A DNA stretch of 64,000 nt from Pseudomonas sp. Teo4 (lineage in GTDB: Bacteria; Pseudomonadota; Gammaproteobacteria; Pseudomonadales; Pseudomonadaceae): assembly GCF_034387475.1 (NCBI RefSeq), contig NZ_JAXCIL010000001.1, positions 1,612,001 through 1,676,000 on the forward strand, written 5' to 3'. Under the pieces are notes generated by a model that had not been told where the DNA came from, did no database searches, and was given only the letters and a program-made list of their open reading frames with translations. The position numbers were made by a program, and so were the translations under genes. This document shows, piece by piece, positions 11,101 to 19,127 of this stretch; position 1 is the first letter of the stretch; every line of letters starts with the position of its first letter.

Positions 11101-14100
11101 TGCTCGATTCGGGCGACCTGGCGTTCATCAACGAATGGCTGCTCGACCCGCTGGACGCCTTGCCTGCCAACCAGGCCGAGATCGATGCCCTGGTGTGGAA
11201 TGGCGAGCGCCTGTTCCAGGCCGCGAAGTTCGGCACCGAGATGCAGTACCAGCACTTGGTGTTCGAAGAGTTCGCCCGCACGGTCCAGCCACGGGTCGAC
11301 CTGTTCTTCGCACCGACCCAGGTCTATGACGTTGACCTCGATGCCTCGATCGTCGCCGAGTTCGCCCATACCGTGTACCGGTTCGGCCACTCGATGCTGA
11401 CCGAGACCGTCGACCGCTTCGACGTCGACTTCAACGTGGTACAGGACCCAAGCAGCCTGAACCCCGACCAGCAGCTGGGCTTGATCGCGGCCTTCCTCAA
11501 CCCGTTGGCGTACGCCGCCAGTGGCGTGACGCCAGAGGACGCCACCAGTGCGATCGTGCGTGGGGTGACGCGCCAGGCCGGTAACGAGATCGACGAATTC
11601 GTCACCGAGGCGCTGCGCAACAACCTGCTCGGGCTGCCGCTCGACCTGCCGGCGATCAACATCGCCCGGGGCCGCGATGTCGGGATTCCGTCGCTCAATG
11701 CCATCCGCCGCGACATCTATGGCCAGACCGGCGATACCCAACTGAAGCCTTACACCAGCTGGGTCGACCTGGTGCAACACTTGAAGCATCCGGAGTCGCT
11801 GATCAACTTCATTGCTGCCTATGGCACCCATGAAACGATCACCGCCGCCACAACGCTGGAAGGCAAGCGCGCCGCAGCATTGGCGCTGGTCTTCGGTGGC
11901 ACGGACGCGCCCGGCGACCGGCTGGACTTCCTCAACAGCACGGGTAAATGGGCCAATATCACCTTGGCCGGCAAAGACGGCCTGATGAACACAGTCGACG
12001 ACCTCAAGGGCGTGACCGTGACCGGGGTCGATGCCATCGACCTCTGGATCGGCGGCCTGGCCGAAGAGAAGACCCCGTTCGGCGGCATGCTCGGCTCGAC
12101 CTTCAACTTCGTGTTCGAGAACCAGATGGAGAAACTGCAGGACGGTGACCGCTTCTATTACCTGGAGCGCACCGCCGGCCTGTCGATGAACGCCGAGCTG
12201 GAAAGCAACTCGTTCGCCAAGCTGATCATGGCCAACACCTCGGCTACCCACTTGCCAGGGCTGGTGTTCTCGGATGTGGCGTTCTACCTGGAGCGCGACA
12301 AGACCAAGCAGTACAACGACGGCCTCGGCAACGACGACCCGCTTGGCGATCATGGCCAGCAGGTGGTGTTCCGCGACAACCCGCTCACGGCAGGCGCAGA
12401 CACCAACTACATCCGCTACTCGGGTGAAGAGCACATCGTGCTGGGAGGTACCAACAGCGCTGACATCCTGGTGGCCGGTGGCGGTGACGACACGGTCTGG
12501 GGCGATGCTGGCAACGACCGCCTGGAAGGTGGCAACGGCAACGACCAACTGCGTGGTGGCGCCGGCGATGACATCATCACCGACCTGGGCGGCGACGATA
12601 ACCTCCAGGGGGGTGACGGCAACGACGTGTTGCACGGCGGCAACGGCGTCAACCTGATCATCGGCGGCTTCGGCAATGACTTCATCGTCACCGGTGAGGA
12701 TGCCTCCGAAGCCATTGGCGGCCAGGGCAACGACTTCATCCTGGGCAGCAAGGCCAACGAACAGGACATGGGCAACGAAGGCGACGACTGGATCGAGAAG
12801 GGCACCTCGGACGGTGCGCCTGGCGACAACTTCGACCCACTGGGCAACGACCCGGTCATCGGCAACGATGTGTTCATTGGCGGCAACGAGAACGACAAGT
12901 TCAACGGTGAAGGCGGCGACGACATCATGGTCGGCAGCCTGGGCATGGGCGACCGCTATATCGGCGGCTCGGGCTACGACTGGGCGACGTTCAAGAACCT
13001 CACCCAGGGCGTGACCATCGACATGAGCGACCGCTTCTTCGGTGTGCCGGTGCAGCCGGGCTCCGGTGCCTCGGCACTGGCCCGCTTCGACATCATGGAA
13101 GGCCTTTCGGGGTCGGCCCACGGTGACTTCCTGCGCGGCGACAACGAAGACGCCACGTCCTTGCCCACCAATGGCGCCAACGGCAGCGTGCTGACCAACA
13201 TCAGCCTGATCAACGGCCTGTCCAGTTTGCTGGCTGCCGGAGCGACGTTCTACGACGGCGGCAACATCATTCTCGGTGGCAGTGGCAGCGACCTGATCGA
13301 AGGGCGAGGCGGGGACGACATCATTGACGGCGACAAGTGGCTCAACGTGCGTATCAGCGTGCGCGCCAACGTCGATGGCACAGGCCCGGAAATCGCCTCG
13401 TTCGACAGCATGGAACCGATGGTACCGCTGATGCTCAGCGGCAAGTACAACCCAGGCCAGCTGGTGATCGTGCGCGAGATTCTCAGCGGCGACGATCGCT
13501 ACGACACCGCGTTGTTCTCGGGTATTTCGACGGACTACACCGTTGTCGTCGATGGCAACTCGATCACGGTCACCGACTTGGTGACGGGGCGTGACGGCGT
13601 CGATCACCTGACCGGCATCGAACGCCTGCAGTTTGCCGACCGTGCACTGGCCTCGGGCGTGGGCACGGCAGTGAACAATGGGCCTACGGGCCACCTGGCG
13701 ATCCTCGATGCTGCCAGCGGGCTGCGCGACGATACCCCGGTTTCTGGCCAGTTGCTGCGCGTCACCGACCGCGCGGTGCATGACGCCGACAACACCAGTG
13801 CGGCCAACCCCAACGGGGCGGTGACCGGGCCGGTGGCGTACTACTGGCAGGTCGAGACCATTCCTGGCACGGGTGTCTTCGAAGACATCACCTTCGATGC
13901 CGCCGGCGAAATCACCCAGGCCATGGGCGCCACGTACCGGGTGACCGACGACGTCGCGGGGCTGAACATCCGCGTGCGGGCGGTGTATCAGGACGCCAAG
14001 GGCACCCTGGAGATCGTCGACTCGTCACCCAACAGCACCGCCAGCGCACTGCCGACCGTGACCGGGTTGTCGATCCAGAACCAGGTGCTGACCGCCAACC

Positions 14101-15959
14101 CGGCGACCATCGTCGATGTCGATGGCCTGAGCAACCCGCAGTTCACCTTCCAGTGGCAGTCGAACATCGGTGTGGGCTGGGTGGATATTCCGGGGGCGGT
14201 GAACAGCACCTTTACCCTTGGGCAGGCCCAGGTGGGGCGGTTCATGCGGGTGGTGGTCAGTTACGTGGATGACTTCGGCGTTGCCGAAAGCGTTGCATCC
14301 GACATTCTCGACCCGGTGGCCAACGTCAACGATGCACCTACCGGCGGCGTGGTGATCAGTGATACCAGCCCTGACCTGGGCCAGGTACTGACCGCCAACA
14401 CCACGACGATTGCCGATGTCGACGGGCTGGGAACCTTCAGCTTCCAATGGCAGCAAGGTACCGGCGGCAACTTCACCGATATTGCCGGTGCTACCGCAGC
14501 CACCTTCACGCCAGGTTTCCCGCAGGGTAACCAGCAGTTGCGGGTGATCGTGCGCTACACCGACGGTTTCGGCACGGCTGAGACGGTGACCTCGGCGGCT
14601 ACCGCTGCCGTATTCGTCCCACCAGGTGTAGTGCTGGTCGGCAATGCGCAAGCCAACACCCTCAACGGCAGCGCCTTCAACGATGTGCTGTCGGGCCTGG
14701 CCGGCAACGACACGCTCAATGGCCTGGGCGGCATGGACCAGCTGTTCGGTGGCCTCGGCAACGACATCCTCAATGGCGGCAGCGAAAACGACGTGCTCAA
14801 TGGCGAGGACGGTAACGACACCCTAAATGGTGGGCTGGGTGCGGACACCATGAACGGCGGTGCCGGCGATGACACCTTCGTGGTCGACAACGTCGGTGAC
14901 GTGGTCACCGAAGCAGCAGGTGGCGGTACCGACCTGGTGCAGACCACCCTGGCGAGCTACACGCTGGGTGCCAACGTCGAGAACCTGACCTTCACTGGCA
15001 CAGGCAACTTCACCGGCATTGGCAACACGCAGGCCAACATCCTGAGGGGGGGGGCCGGCAACGACACATTGAACGGTGGTGCCGGTGCCGACCAGATGAT
15101 TGGTGGCGCGGGCAACGATACCTATGTGGTCGATGCCGGAGACGTGGTGGTCGAGGGCACCAATGCCGGTACGGACACCGTACTGACCTCGCTGGCCAGC
15201 TACACCTTGGCTGCCAACGTCGAGAACCTGACCTACACCGGGGTGGGCAACTTCACCGCCATTGGTAACGGTCTGGCCAACATCATCACTGGCGGTGCCG
15301 GCAACGACACGCTCAGCGGTGACGGCGGCAACGACATCGTCACCGGCAACGCCGGCAACGACACGCTCAATGGCGACGGCGGTAACGACCAGCTGTTCGG
15401 CGGCCTGGGCACCGATACGCTGAGCGGCGGCGGTGGTGATGACACCCTCGATGGGGGTGATAGCAACGACTCGCTGAATGGCGGAGCAGCCAACGACACG
15501 CTGCAGGGTGGGCTGGGCAATGACAGCCTGGATGGCGACATCGGCAATGACCTGTTGGTGGGTGGCGATGGCAGCGACACCTTGTTCGGGGGCGTCGGCA
15601 ACGACACCTTGCAGGGTGGCGCTGGCAACGACTTCATCAACGGCGCGGCGGGTAACGATATCGTCAGTGGCGGGGCCGGCAACGATACGTTGGTGGCCAC
15701 CGACGGCAACGATATCTTCCAGTTCGCAGCAGGCTTCGGAGCCGATCAGGTGATCAACTTCGATGCCGCGCCAGCGGGTGGCCAGGATCGGCTGGATATC
15801 TCTGCGTTCAACGTCACGGTGGCGACTTTTGCTGGCAGCGTCGCTATCGCCGATGTTGGCGCCGATACGTTGGTTAGCCTGGGTGGTGACTCGATTCGCC
15901 TGGTGGGTGTGGGCGATGCGACAACCGTCACGGTTGCGGACTTTATCCTGGCGGGTTGA
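5139..15959 (+). CDS. pepA: Giant secreted RTX protein with two animal-type heme peroxidase domains (PepA-like)
   Basis: Protein of 3606 residues built from a tandem copy of a unit of about 1480 residues (1-1496 and 1497-2970). Each unit has an animal-type peroxidase domain, RTX nonapeptide repeats and an immunoglobulin-like segment. Two more Ig-like segments, a long RTX block (about 3160-3500) and a C-terminal RTX tail with a hydrophobic end follow; there is no N-terminal signal peptide, as expected for type I export. Distal His are 161 and 1699 (GQFFDHGL), proximal His 550 and 2084 (YRFGHSM). At least ten PERCAL-type calcium motifs (GxDGxx[GN][TN]xDD) begin at residues 119, 204, 264, 336, 743, 1657, 1742, 1803, 1870 and 2278. 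The two-domain plan and PERCAL motifs are those described for PP_2561 of P. putida. The Arg of the animal REHNRL motif is Ser442 or Ala1975. The exporter operon is divergent. pepA also names an unrelated aminopeptidase. Confidence 0.93.
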   Translation: MANFSKSDLEFILKQIFIAEAHAKGASLIDLLPNSQVPFGLRTVDGSYNNLVAGQSEYGAADNSFLRLLDASYRAAYAGTGMVVDSQPRVISNLIVDQTANNPAAVEANGGAVSVTSPGLDGVFNTADDKQVFFIPNQSPDAGLTAGFNSWMTFFGQFFDHGLDLVTKSSTDIVFIPLQPGDPLYQPGSPTNFMVLPRAVRTAGADGVVGTADDGQPNTTSPFVDQSQTYSSHPSHQVFLREYMLNAAGDPVATGRLITNRDLGTDGKFGTADDGSGENGGMATWAVVKAQARDILGIDLTDADVHSVPLLATDAYGNFMRGPNGMPMVVMRVGNGADGVAGTADDITQLVEGNRDAPISLANAVSTGHGFLDDIAHNAAPVVVGGVLQADADSDVGNAQLTDNVGNNLTYDDELLDAHYIAGDGRVNENIGLTAVHHVFHSEHNRLVQQTKDTILASNDLAFLNEWLADDVTEIPTTPAAIAALVWDGERLFQAAKFGTEMQYQHLVFEEFARTIQPQVDEFLAPNGYDTSINPAILAEFAHVVYRFGHSMLTETVDRFDPQFNPILTDPNNPDQQLGLIAAFLNPLAFAGSGATPDEAAGAIIRGVTRQLGNEIDEFVTEALRNNLLGLPLDLPALNIARGRDTGIPTLNEARREFYAATGDSQLKAYISWVDFADHLKHPASLVNFIAAYGTHSTITSATSLADKRAAAFALVFGTEGAPPDRLAFLNGTDDWANVTTAGKDGIAGNADDIQGVTITGVDAIDFWVGGLAEQKMPFGGMLGSSFNFVFETQLEALQNGDRFYYLSRTAGMDFGAELENNSFAKLIMQNTDVTHLSNTVFLTPTYNLEVNQDNQYTGLGADGKADPTGGLMIDGVEIVKLVIRDNPDTVGDDSNYLQYTGEDHVVLGGTAGDDIIISGEGDDTLYGDGGNDRLEGGAGNDAVLGGAGDDIITDSFGDNRLEGNAGNDVIVAGSMLAAGNLILGGDGQDFIITTEDISTTFGGRGDDFILGAKTNLPPTGNEGDDWIEKGTQDGAPGDNFAPLLDDTVIGNDIFVGGGGFDEMIGEGGDDIFVGSDAQDKMDGMSGFDWVTYKNDQVGVTVDLSLAALAQPHGNAPNQNAGVFNPVGASPASILDRFAEVEGLSGSKFADVLKGDDVDAVTILNHGGATGSALTNVDLIRGLRQFLTDAGLPTTGFATGNIILGGNGSDLIEGRGGDDLIDGDKWINVRIAVYAADDVNHTGPEIASFDSMVDMIPYMLDRTYNPGQLKAVREILPGTSTGGAAFDTAVFSGLQTEYVVTQNNRGTADVSDDVWTVTDTVAGRDGVDTLLHVERLQFADGQRVLVQGVNAQPTGAPAISDSNAGAITVGDVLTVSMAGVRDGDNVSAANPQGLINNTSVSYYWQFEADPGSGVFQDIILLPAGDLAFQSADGTAFKVSPDLAGLSLRVKAIYQDAHGTTEVLFSQPTAVVEAGAPVVPTVQTPVVDATEGGEGLHMVRSDLNFILDQIKIAEADAHGQDILSLIPNIRAPLGLRAVDGSNNNLMNLNGINNTQFGSADNVFPRLSDPVFNQAESAPAGFFGPNSPAGPTTSYQQTSGNVFDSQPRTISNLIVDQTSNNPAAYATAYDPGENGKLDYGAQGSDDVLKDGVRIVASPGMDGQFGTGDDHDVYLFENTTADAGLSAPFNAWMTFFGQFFDHGLDLVTKGGSGTVFIPLQPDDPLYVPGGHSNFMVLTRATNLPGPDGKLGTADDIHEHTNTTTPFVDQNQTYSSHPSHQVFLRGYQMTDNGPVATGRLITNRDLGTDGKYGTGDDSEIGGMATWKVVKAQANDILGIHLTDADVDNVPLLATDAYGNFIKGPHGYPMVVMKGVDGLGGTADDVLVEGNPLAPIDLTNAVRTGHQFLADIAHNAVPVMVGGVLAPDGDNVAGNAVPVNPFTGANTAYDNELLDAHYIAGDGRVNENIGLTAVHAIFHAEHNRLVAQTKDTVLDSGDLAFINEWLLDPLDALPANQAEIDALVWNGERLFQAAKFGTEMQYQHLVFEEFARTVQPRVDLFFAPTQVYDVDLDASIVAEFAHTVYRFGHSMLTETVDRFDVDFNVVQDPSSLNPDQQLGLIAAFLNPLAYAASGVTPEDATSAIVRGVTRQAGNEIDEFVTEALRNNLLGLPLDLPAINIARGRDVGIPSLNAIRRDIYGQTGDTQLKPYTSWVDLVQHLKHPESLINFIAAYGTHETITAATTLEGKRAAALALVFGGTDAPGDRLDFLNSTGKWANITLAGKDGLMNTVDDLKGVTVTGVDAIDLWIGGLAEEKTPFGGMLGSTFNFVFENQMEKLQDGDRFYYLERTAGLSMNAELESNSFAKLIMANTSATHLPGLVFSDVAFYLERDKTKQYNDGLGNDDPLGDHGQQVVFRDNPLTAGADTNYIRYSGEEHIVLGGTNSADILVAGGGDDTVWGDAGNDRLEGGNGNDQLRGGAGDDIITDLGGDDNLQGGDGNDVLHGGNGVNLIIGGFGNDFIVTGEDASEAIGGQGNDFILGSKANEQDMGNEGDDWIEKGTSDGAPGDNFDPLGNDPVIGNDVFIGGNENDKFNGEGGDDIMVGSLGMGDRYIGGSGYDWATFKNLTQGVTIDMSDRFFGVPVQPGSGASALARFDIMEGLSGSAHGDFLRGDNEDATSLPTNGANGSVLTNISLINGLSSLLAAGATFYDGGNIILGGSGSDLIEGRGGDDIIDGDKWLNVRISVRANVDGTGPEIASFDSMEPMVPLMLSGKYNPGQLVIVREILSGDDRYDTALFSGISTDYTVVVDGNSITVTDLVTGRDGVDHLTGIERLQFADRALASGVGTAVNNGPTGHLAILDAASGLRDDTPVSGQLLRVTDRAVHDADNTSAANPNGAVTGPVAYYWQVETIPGTGVFEDITFDAAGEITQAMGATYRVTDDVAGLNIRVRAVYQDAKGTLEIVDSSPNSTASALPTVTGLSIQNQVLTANPATIVDVDGLSNPQFTFQWQSNIGVGWVDIPGAVNSTFTLGQAQVGRFMRVVVSYVDDFGVAESVASDILDPVANVNDAPTGGVVISDTSPDLGQVLTANTTTIADVDGLGTFSFQWQQGTGGNFTDIAGATAATFTPGFPQGNQQLRVIVRYTDGFGTAETVTSAATAAVFVPPGVVLVGNAQANTLNGSAFNDVLSGLAGNDTLNGLGGMDQLFGGLGNDILNGGSENDVLNGEDGNDTLNGGLGADTMNGGAGDDTFVVDNVGDVVTEAAGGGTDLVQTTLASYTLGANVENLTFTGTGNFTGIGNTQANILRGGAGNDTLNGGAGADQMIGGAGNDTYVVDAGDVVVEGTNAGTDTVLTSLASYTLAANVENLTYTGVGNFTAIGNGLANIITGGAGNDTLSGDGGNDIVTGNAGNDTLNGDGGNDQLFGGLGTDTLSGGGGDDTLDGGDSNDSLNGGAANDTLQGGLGNDSLDGDIGNDLLVGGDGSDTLFGGVGNDTLQGGAGNDFINGAAGNDIVSGGAGNDTLVATDGNDIFQFAAGFGADQVINFDAAPAGGQDRLDISAFNVTVATFAGSVAIADVGADTLVSLGGDSIRLVGVGDATTVTVADFILAG

Positions 15960-15981
15960 TCGAGTAAATCGATAGGAAGGG

Positions 15982-16001
15982 AAGGGCAAGGATGCCCTTT
16001 T
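15982..16001 (+). terminator. Rho-independent terminator after the RTX peroxidase gene
   Basis: AAGGGCA (15982-15988) pairs perfectly with TGCCCTT (15993-15999) around a four-base loop, and the stem runs into a short T tract. It lies 23 bp after the peroxidase stop codon. Confidence 0.65.
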
Positions 16002-16037
16002 GTGCCCGTCTTGGGTTTTGAGGTGATGCGTATATCC

Positions 16038-16250
16038 AGCGCCGCCCGCGCGGCGCATCGCGAGCAAGGCTCGCTCCTACGTTTGTTTACGGCCAGTAAC
16101 GTCTGTGACATCCGCGCGCGACCGCCTTGTTTATACGACGCGATATCGAGTCGTACGCCAAAACGTTCGCGCGCAAATCCCACAGGCATAACTGGCCCGA
16201 AACAAACGTAGGAGCGAGCCTTGCTCGCGATGCGCCGCGCGGGCGGCGCT
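16038..16250. repeat. 51-bp perfect inverted repeat pair (REPIN-like or MITE-like)
   Basis: The left arm 16038-16088 and right arm 16200-16250 are exact reverse complements over 51 bases, separated by 111 bases. Both arms contain a core of Pseudomonas REP type (GTAGGAGCGAGCCTTGCTCG on one strand), itself a small hairpin. Pairing partly resumes inside the arms (GGCCAGT with ACTGGCC). Two REPs in inverted orientation are known as REPINs in Pseudomonas. No transposase is nearby. Confidence 0.8.
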
Positions 16251-16688
16251 CGATTTGCAAAGCGCTGCATATGTTATGGCAGGCTGCAGTTCTATATATT
16301 GTTTAGCTAAGTTTGTTGGCTTTCAAATAATTAAATCATCGGCTTGAAAAATAATAACCAAGCAAAAACATAAGTTTAAGCAGTCGCCCTGTTCGATCAA
16401 ATCAGTCAATTATCGGGCGCCTGATTATCGGCGCACTTGGTCATTTGACAGACTATATCTTTAGTCATAGCCTCAAGACCCGTGAGCCGCTGCCCCTGTG
16501 TGGCACACGTTCCAGAACACCGGCCTGCCGCCGGCCTGCGCGTCACCCGTTGCGCCAAGACCAATAACTCTAATGTTCCAATACACCTCCTTGCCCCGTG
16601 CACGTTACGCGGTGTGTTCGCGTGGCAATTGAAAGTCTTTAGCACCTGCCTACCGGTTTTCTTCATTGAGTGACCCGGAGGTGCAAAC

Positions 16689-17888
16689 GTGCAATTCAAC
16701 CGTCTTTCGCTTTCTCTCTTGCCGCGCCTGGCAGGCTATGGGGTCGTGGCGTTTATCGCCTGGCTGCTGTTTTCCACCTTGTTCATGCCGATGATGTCTT
16801 CATCGGCAACCCGGGCCATCCTCAACGCACCGGTGATTCTGCTGACCACGCCCATCGACGGTGTGGTGCGCACACTGAGCATCCAGCCGGGCACCACCTT
16901 CAAGACCGGCCAGGACATCGCCACCATCGAAAACCCTCGGGCCGACCAGGAAACCCTGCTTGGCCTGCAAACCCGGCGCTTGACGCTACAGCAACAACTG
17001 GCCGCGATGGCCAGCCAGGCGGAACACGATCGCAAGTTCTACAACGCACTGGAAATCACCAGCCAACAGTACGAAAGCGCTTATGAAACCCGAAAGCGCC
17101 ACGCACAGAAGGCGCTGCGTGCCGAGAACAGTGCGGCCGGCGCACGGCTGGCCGATGCCGAGGAAACGGTAGCGCGCAACCTTGAACTGTTCCGCCAAGG
17201 GGCTGTGAGTCAGGCCATCGTCGCCAGTTCCAAAGCTCAACTGGCGTCCTTGCGGGCCGATGCCGAGTCCATTCGCTCACGCCTGCATATCAACGACGGC
17301 GACTTGTCTGCGGCCAAGGACGAGGTGTACCTGGACCCGGAGCAGTTGCGCATGTTCGACCTCAGGTCGCAGATGACCACCCTGAAGCTGAGCCTCGACA
17401 ACCTGGAGCGAAACCGCACGACCCTGGAAGAAGAGCTGGCCCACCTCGACCAACTGATAGACACCGAGCAGAAACGGGTCAGCATGATGGCGGCCTACAG
17501 CGTCGTGGCGTATTCCTCGGGCACGGTACAAGAGTTGGTGGCGCCACAGGGCACCCAGGTCCGCGCTGGGGCCACGCTGCTCAGGGCGACCAACTGCAAC
17601 CAGAGTTACGTCATTGCCGTGTTCCCGGAACGCATGGCCAGCCGTATCGACCGGGATAGCGAATTGCAGGTTTCGATTCGCGGGCTGGACCACCCGCTCA
17701 AGGCCAGGGTCGTGCAGCTGCTGTCCAGCCCGACCGACATCCAGACCAGCAGTTACAGCGTGCCGTTCCCGTATGCCGAGCAGAACTCGGTGTATGTGGT
17801 TGGCACTTTCGATAACAACCTTCCGCCCAATCAGCGGGTGCTGACCTGCAACCCTGGCAACTGGGTCACTGCCACGGTATCGCGATGA
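16689..17888 (+). CDS. HlyD-like membrane-fusion protein of an exopolysaccharide operon
   Basis: Protein of 399 residues with one N-terminal membrane helix (about 14-35), then a lipoyl half (TPIDGVVRTLSIQPGT), a coiled-coil region (about 95-255), the second lipoyl half (YSSGTVQELVAPQGTQV) and a beta-barrel domain. It uses GTG as start, with GGAGGTG at 16677-16683 placed correctly in front. It overlaps the next gene by the sequence ATGA. Membrane-fusion proteins of this type accompany glycosyltransferases in alginate (Alg44) and mixed-linkage beta-glucan (BgsB) synthesis. A PilZ domain as in Alg44 is not visible here. Its likely job is linking the inner-membrane synthase to the outer-membrane channel at 21277. 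Confidence 0.82.
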   Translation: MQFNRLSLSLLPRLAGYGVVAFIAWLLFSTLFMPMMSSSATRAILNAPVILLTTPIDGVVRTLSIQPGTTFKTGQDIATIENPRADQETLLGLQTRRLTLQQQLAAMASQAEHDRKFYNALEITSQQYESAYETRKRHAQKALRAENSAAGARLADAEETVARNLELFRQGAVSQAIVASSKAQLASLRADAESIRSRLHINDGDLSAAKDEVYLDPEQLRMFDLRSQMTTLKLSLDNLERNRTTLEEELAHLDQLIDTEQKRVSMMAAYSVVAYSSGTVQELVAPQGTQVRAGATLLRATNCNQSYVIAVFPERMASRIDRDSELQVSIRGLDHPLKARVVQLLSSPTDIQTSSYSVPFPYAEQNSVYVVGTFDNNLPPNQRVLTCNPGNWVTATVSR

Positions 17889-19126
17889 GCGCCCGGGCTT
17901 TGCTTGTGCTGCTGATGGCTATGGCCAACTCGGGAGCGGCCCTTGCCGATGGCAGCCGCGCGCGCCTGGTGCACATGACCTGTGCCGCCCTCGGCCAAGC
18001 TGTGGCGGCGCAGGGCAGCGGGGCCGTGCTGTTGCCCAGTTACCCGCAGTGGAATGGCCAAGCCGAAGTGCCTCAGGCGCTGCGCGAAGTGGCCTTCACC
18101 TACGACAACGCGCTGGCGAGCATTGCGTTGTACGCCTGCGGCAAATCCGGTGCCGCACAACAAGTCGCCGATGCACTGGCTTTCGCCACGGCGCGCGACC
18201 CTGACTACACCGATGGACGCGTGCGCAACGCCTATGCCGCTGGCCCCGTGAAAGGTGGCAGCGTGGCCTTGCCGGGCTATTGGAACCAAGCGCGGGGAGC
18301 ATGGAGTCAGGATGCCTATCAGGTGGGCAGTGCCACCGGCAATCAGGCCTGGGCAGCGCTGGCGTTGCTGGAGGCATACCGGCAAAGCCAGCAAGTGCGC
18401 TACCTGGACGCCGCCCGACGGGTTCTCGATTGGACCCGCCTGGCGACCTTCGATGCCCAGTCGCCGGCCGGTTTTACCGGTGGGTTCTATGGCTTCCCAC
18501 CCTCAGCCCAAGCGCAAGGCTGGAAATCCACTGAGCACAATGTCGACCTGGCCGCCGCCTGGCGAGCGCTGGCGCGCTTGCACGACGACCCGATGGCCAA
18601 CGAGCAGGCGCAGATCGCCCGTGGCTTCGTCGAGGCCCATTGGGACAAGGAACAGGGGCGTTTCTGGATCGGCACCTTGCCCGATGGCCGGACCCCGCAG
18701 CGAGAAAAGTCGGGGTTGGATGCTCAGATCTGGCCACTTATCGCCCTGACTGATCCTCCTGCGGACTGGCAGCGCGTCTTGGCCTTTGTCGAAAGTTCCC
18801 ACGGTTACGCCGAGGGTTACGGTTTCAAGCAGCAACCTGACGGCCTCTGGACCGAGGGCACCGCGCAGGTTGCCGCGGTAGCACAGCTGCAGGGCCAACC
18901 CGCATTGGCACAGCGCTTGTGGGGCGTGCTGCTGGCACAACAGGCCCGCGATGGGTGGTTGTACGCGACCCCCCAGGGCAGCATCAACACCGGCCTGAGC
19001 ATAGGCCCCGACGCCACCAGCGATGACTTCCTGTACTACCACCTGCCGCACCTGGGCGCGACCGCCTGGGCGGCCATCGCGGCCACTGGCATCAACCCTT
19101 TTACTGGCGAATACAAGGCGAACTGA
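17885..19126 (+). CDS. Periplasmic six-hairpin glycosidase-like protein
   Basis: Exported protein of 413 residues with a signal peptide of about 21 residues ending ALADG. The mature part has repeated Trp- and Ala-rich helical hairpins (for example NQAWAALALLEAYR and STEHNVDLAAAWRALARL), the texture of an alpha/alpha toroid as in glycoside hydrolase families. The acidic residues in STEHNVD and GLWTEGTAQ are possible catalytic positions, but I cannot assign a family. It is translationally coupled to the membrane-fusion gene (ATGA overlap) and lies 1 bp before the glycosyltransferase. That is the place BcsZ or AlgL would hold: a periplasmic enzyme that trims or clears polymer. Confidence 0.65.
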   Translation: MSARALLVLLMAMANSGAALADGSRARLVHMTCAALGQAVAAQGSGAVLLPSYPQWNGQAEVPQALREVAFTYDNALASIALYACGKSGAAQQVADALAFATARDPDYTDGRVRNAYAAGPVKGGSVALPGYWNQARGAWSQDAYQVGSATGNQAWAALALLEAYRQSQQVRYLDAARRVLDWTRLATFDAQSPAGFTGGFYGFPPSAQAQGWKSTEHNVDLAAAWRALARLHDDPMANEQAQIARGFVEAHWDKEQGRFWIGTLPDGRTPQREKSGLDAQIWPLIALTDPPADWQRVLAFVESSHGYAEGYGFKQQPDGLWTEGTAQVAAVAQLQGQPALAQRLWGVLLAQQARDGWLYATPQGSINTGLSIGPDATSDDFLYYHLPHLGATAWAAIAATGINPFTGEYKAN

Positions 19127-19127
19127 C

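Larger units (their letters stand above)
15960..16688. other. Intergenic region between RTX peroxidase and exopolysaccharide operon
   Basis: About 730 bp without a convincing gene. From left to right it holds the terminator at 15982, the large inverted repeat at 16038-16250, and an A+T-rich stretch from about 16270 to 16480 that is the best place for the promoter of the downstream operon. A small dyad, GACTA-TATCTT-TAGTC, occurs near 16450-16466. No other structure was found. Confidence 0.55.

Noticed and set aside
7560..13781. Open frame of 2073 codons on the minus strand inside the RTX peroxidase gene
   Set aside because: It mirrors the plus-strand gene: the high-G+C codon pattern and repeats leave the opposite strand free of stops. 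No domain or ribosome site supports it.
14640..15720. Short direct repeats resembling a CRISPR array
   Set aside because: They code for GGxGxDxxx calcium-binding repeats in frame, vary at third positions, and lack unique spacers of even length.
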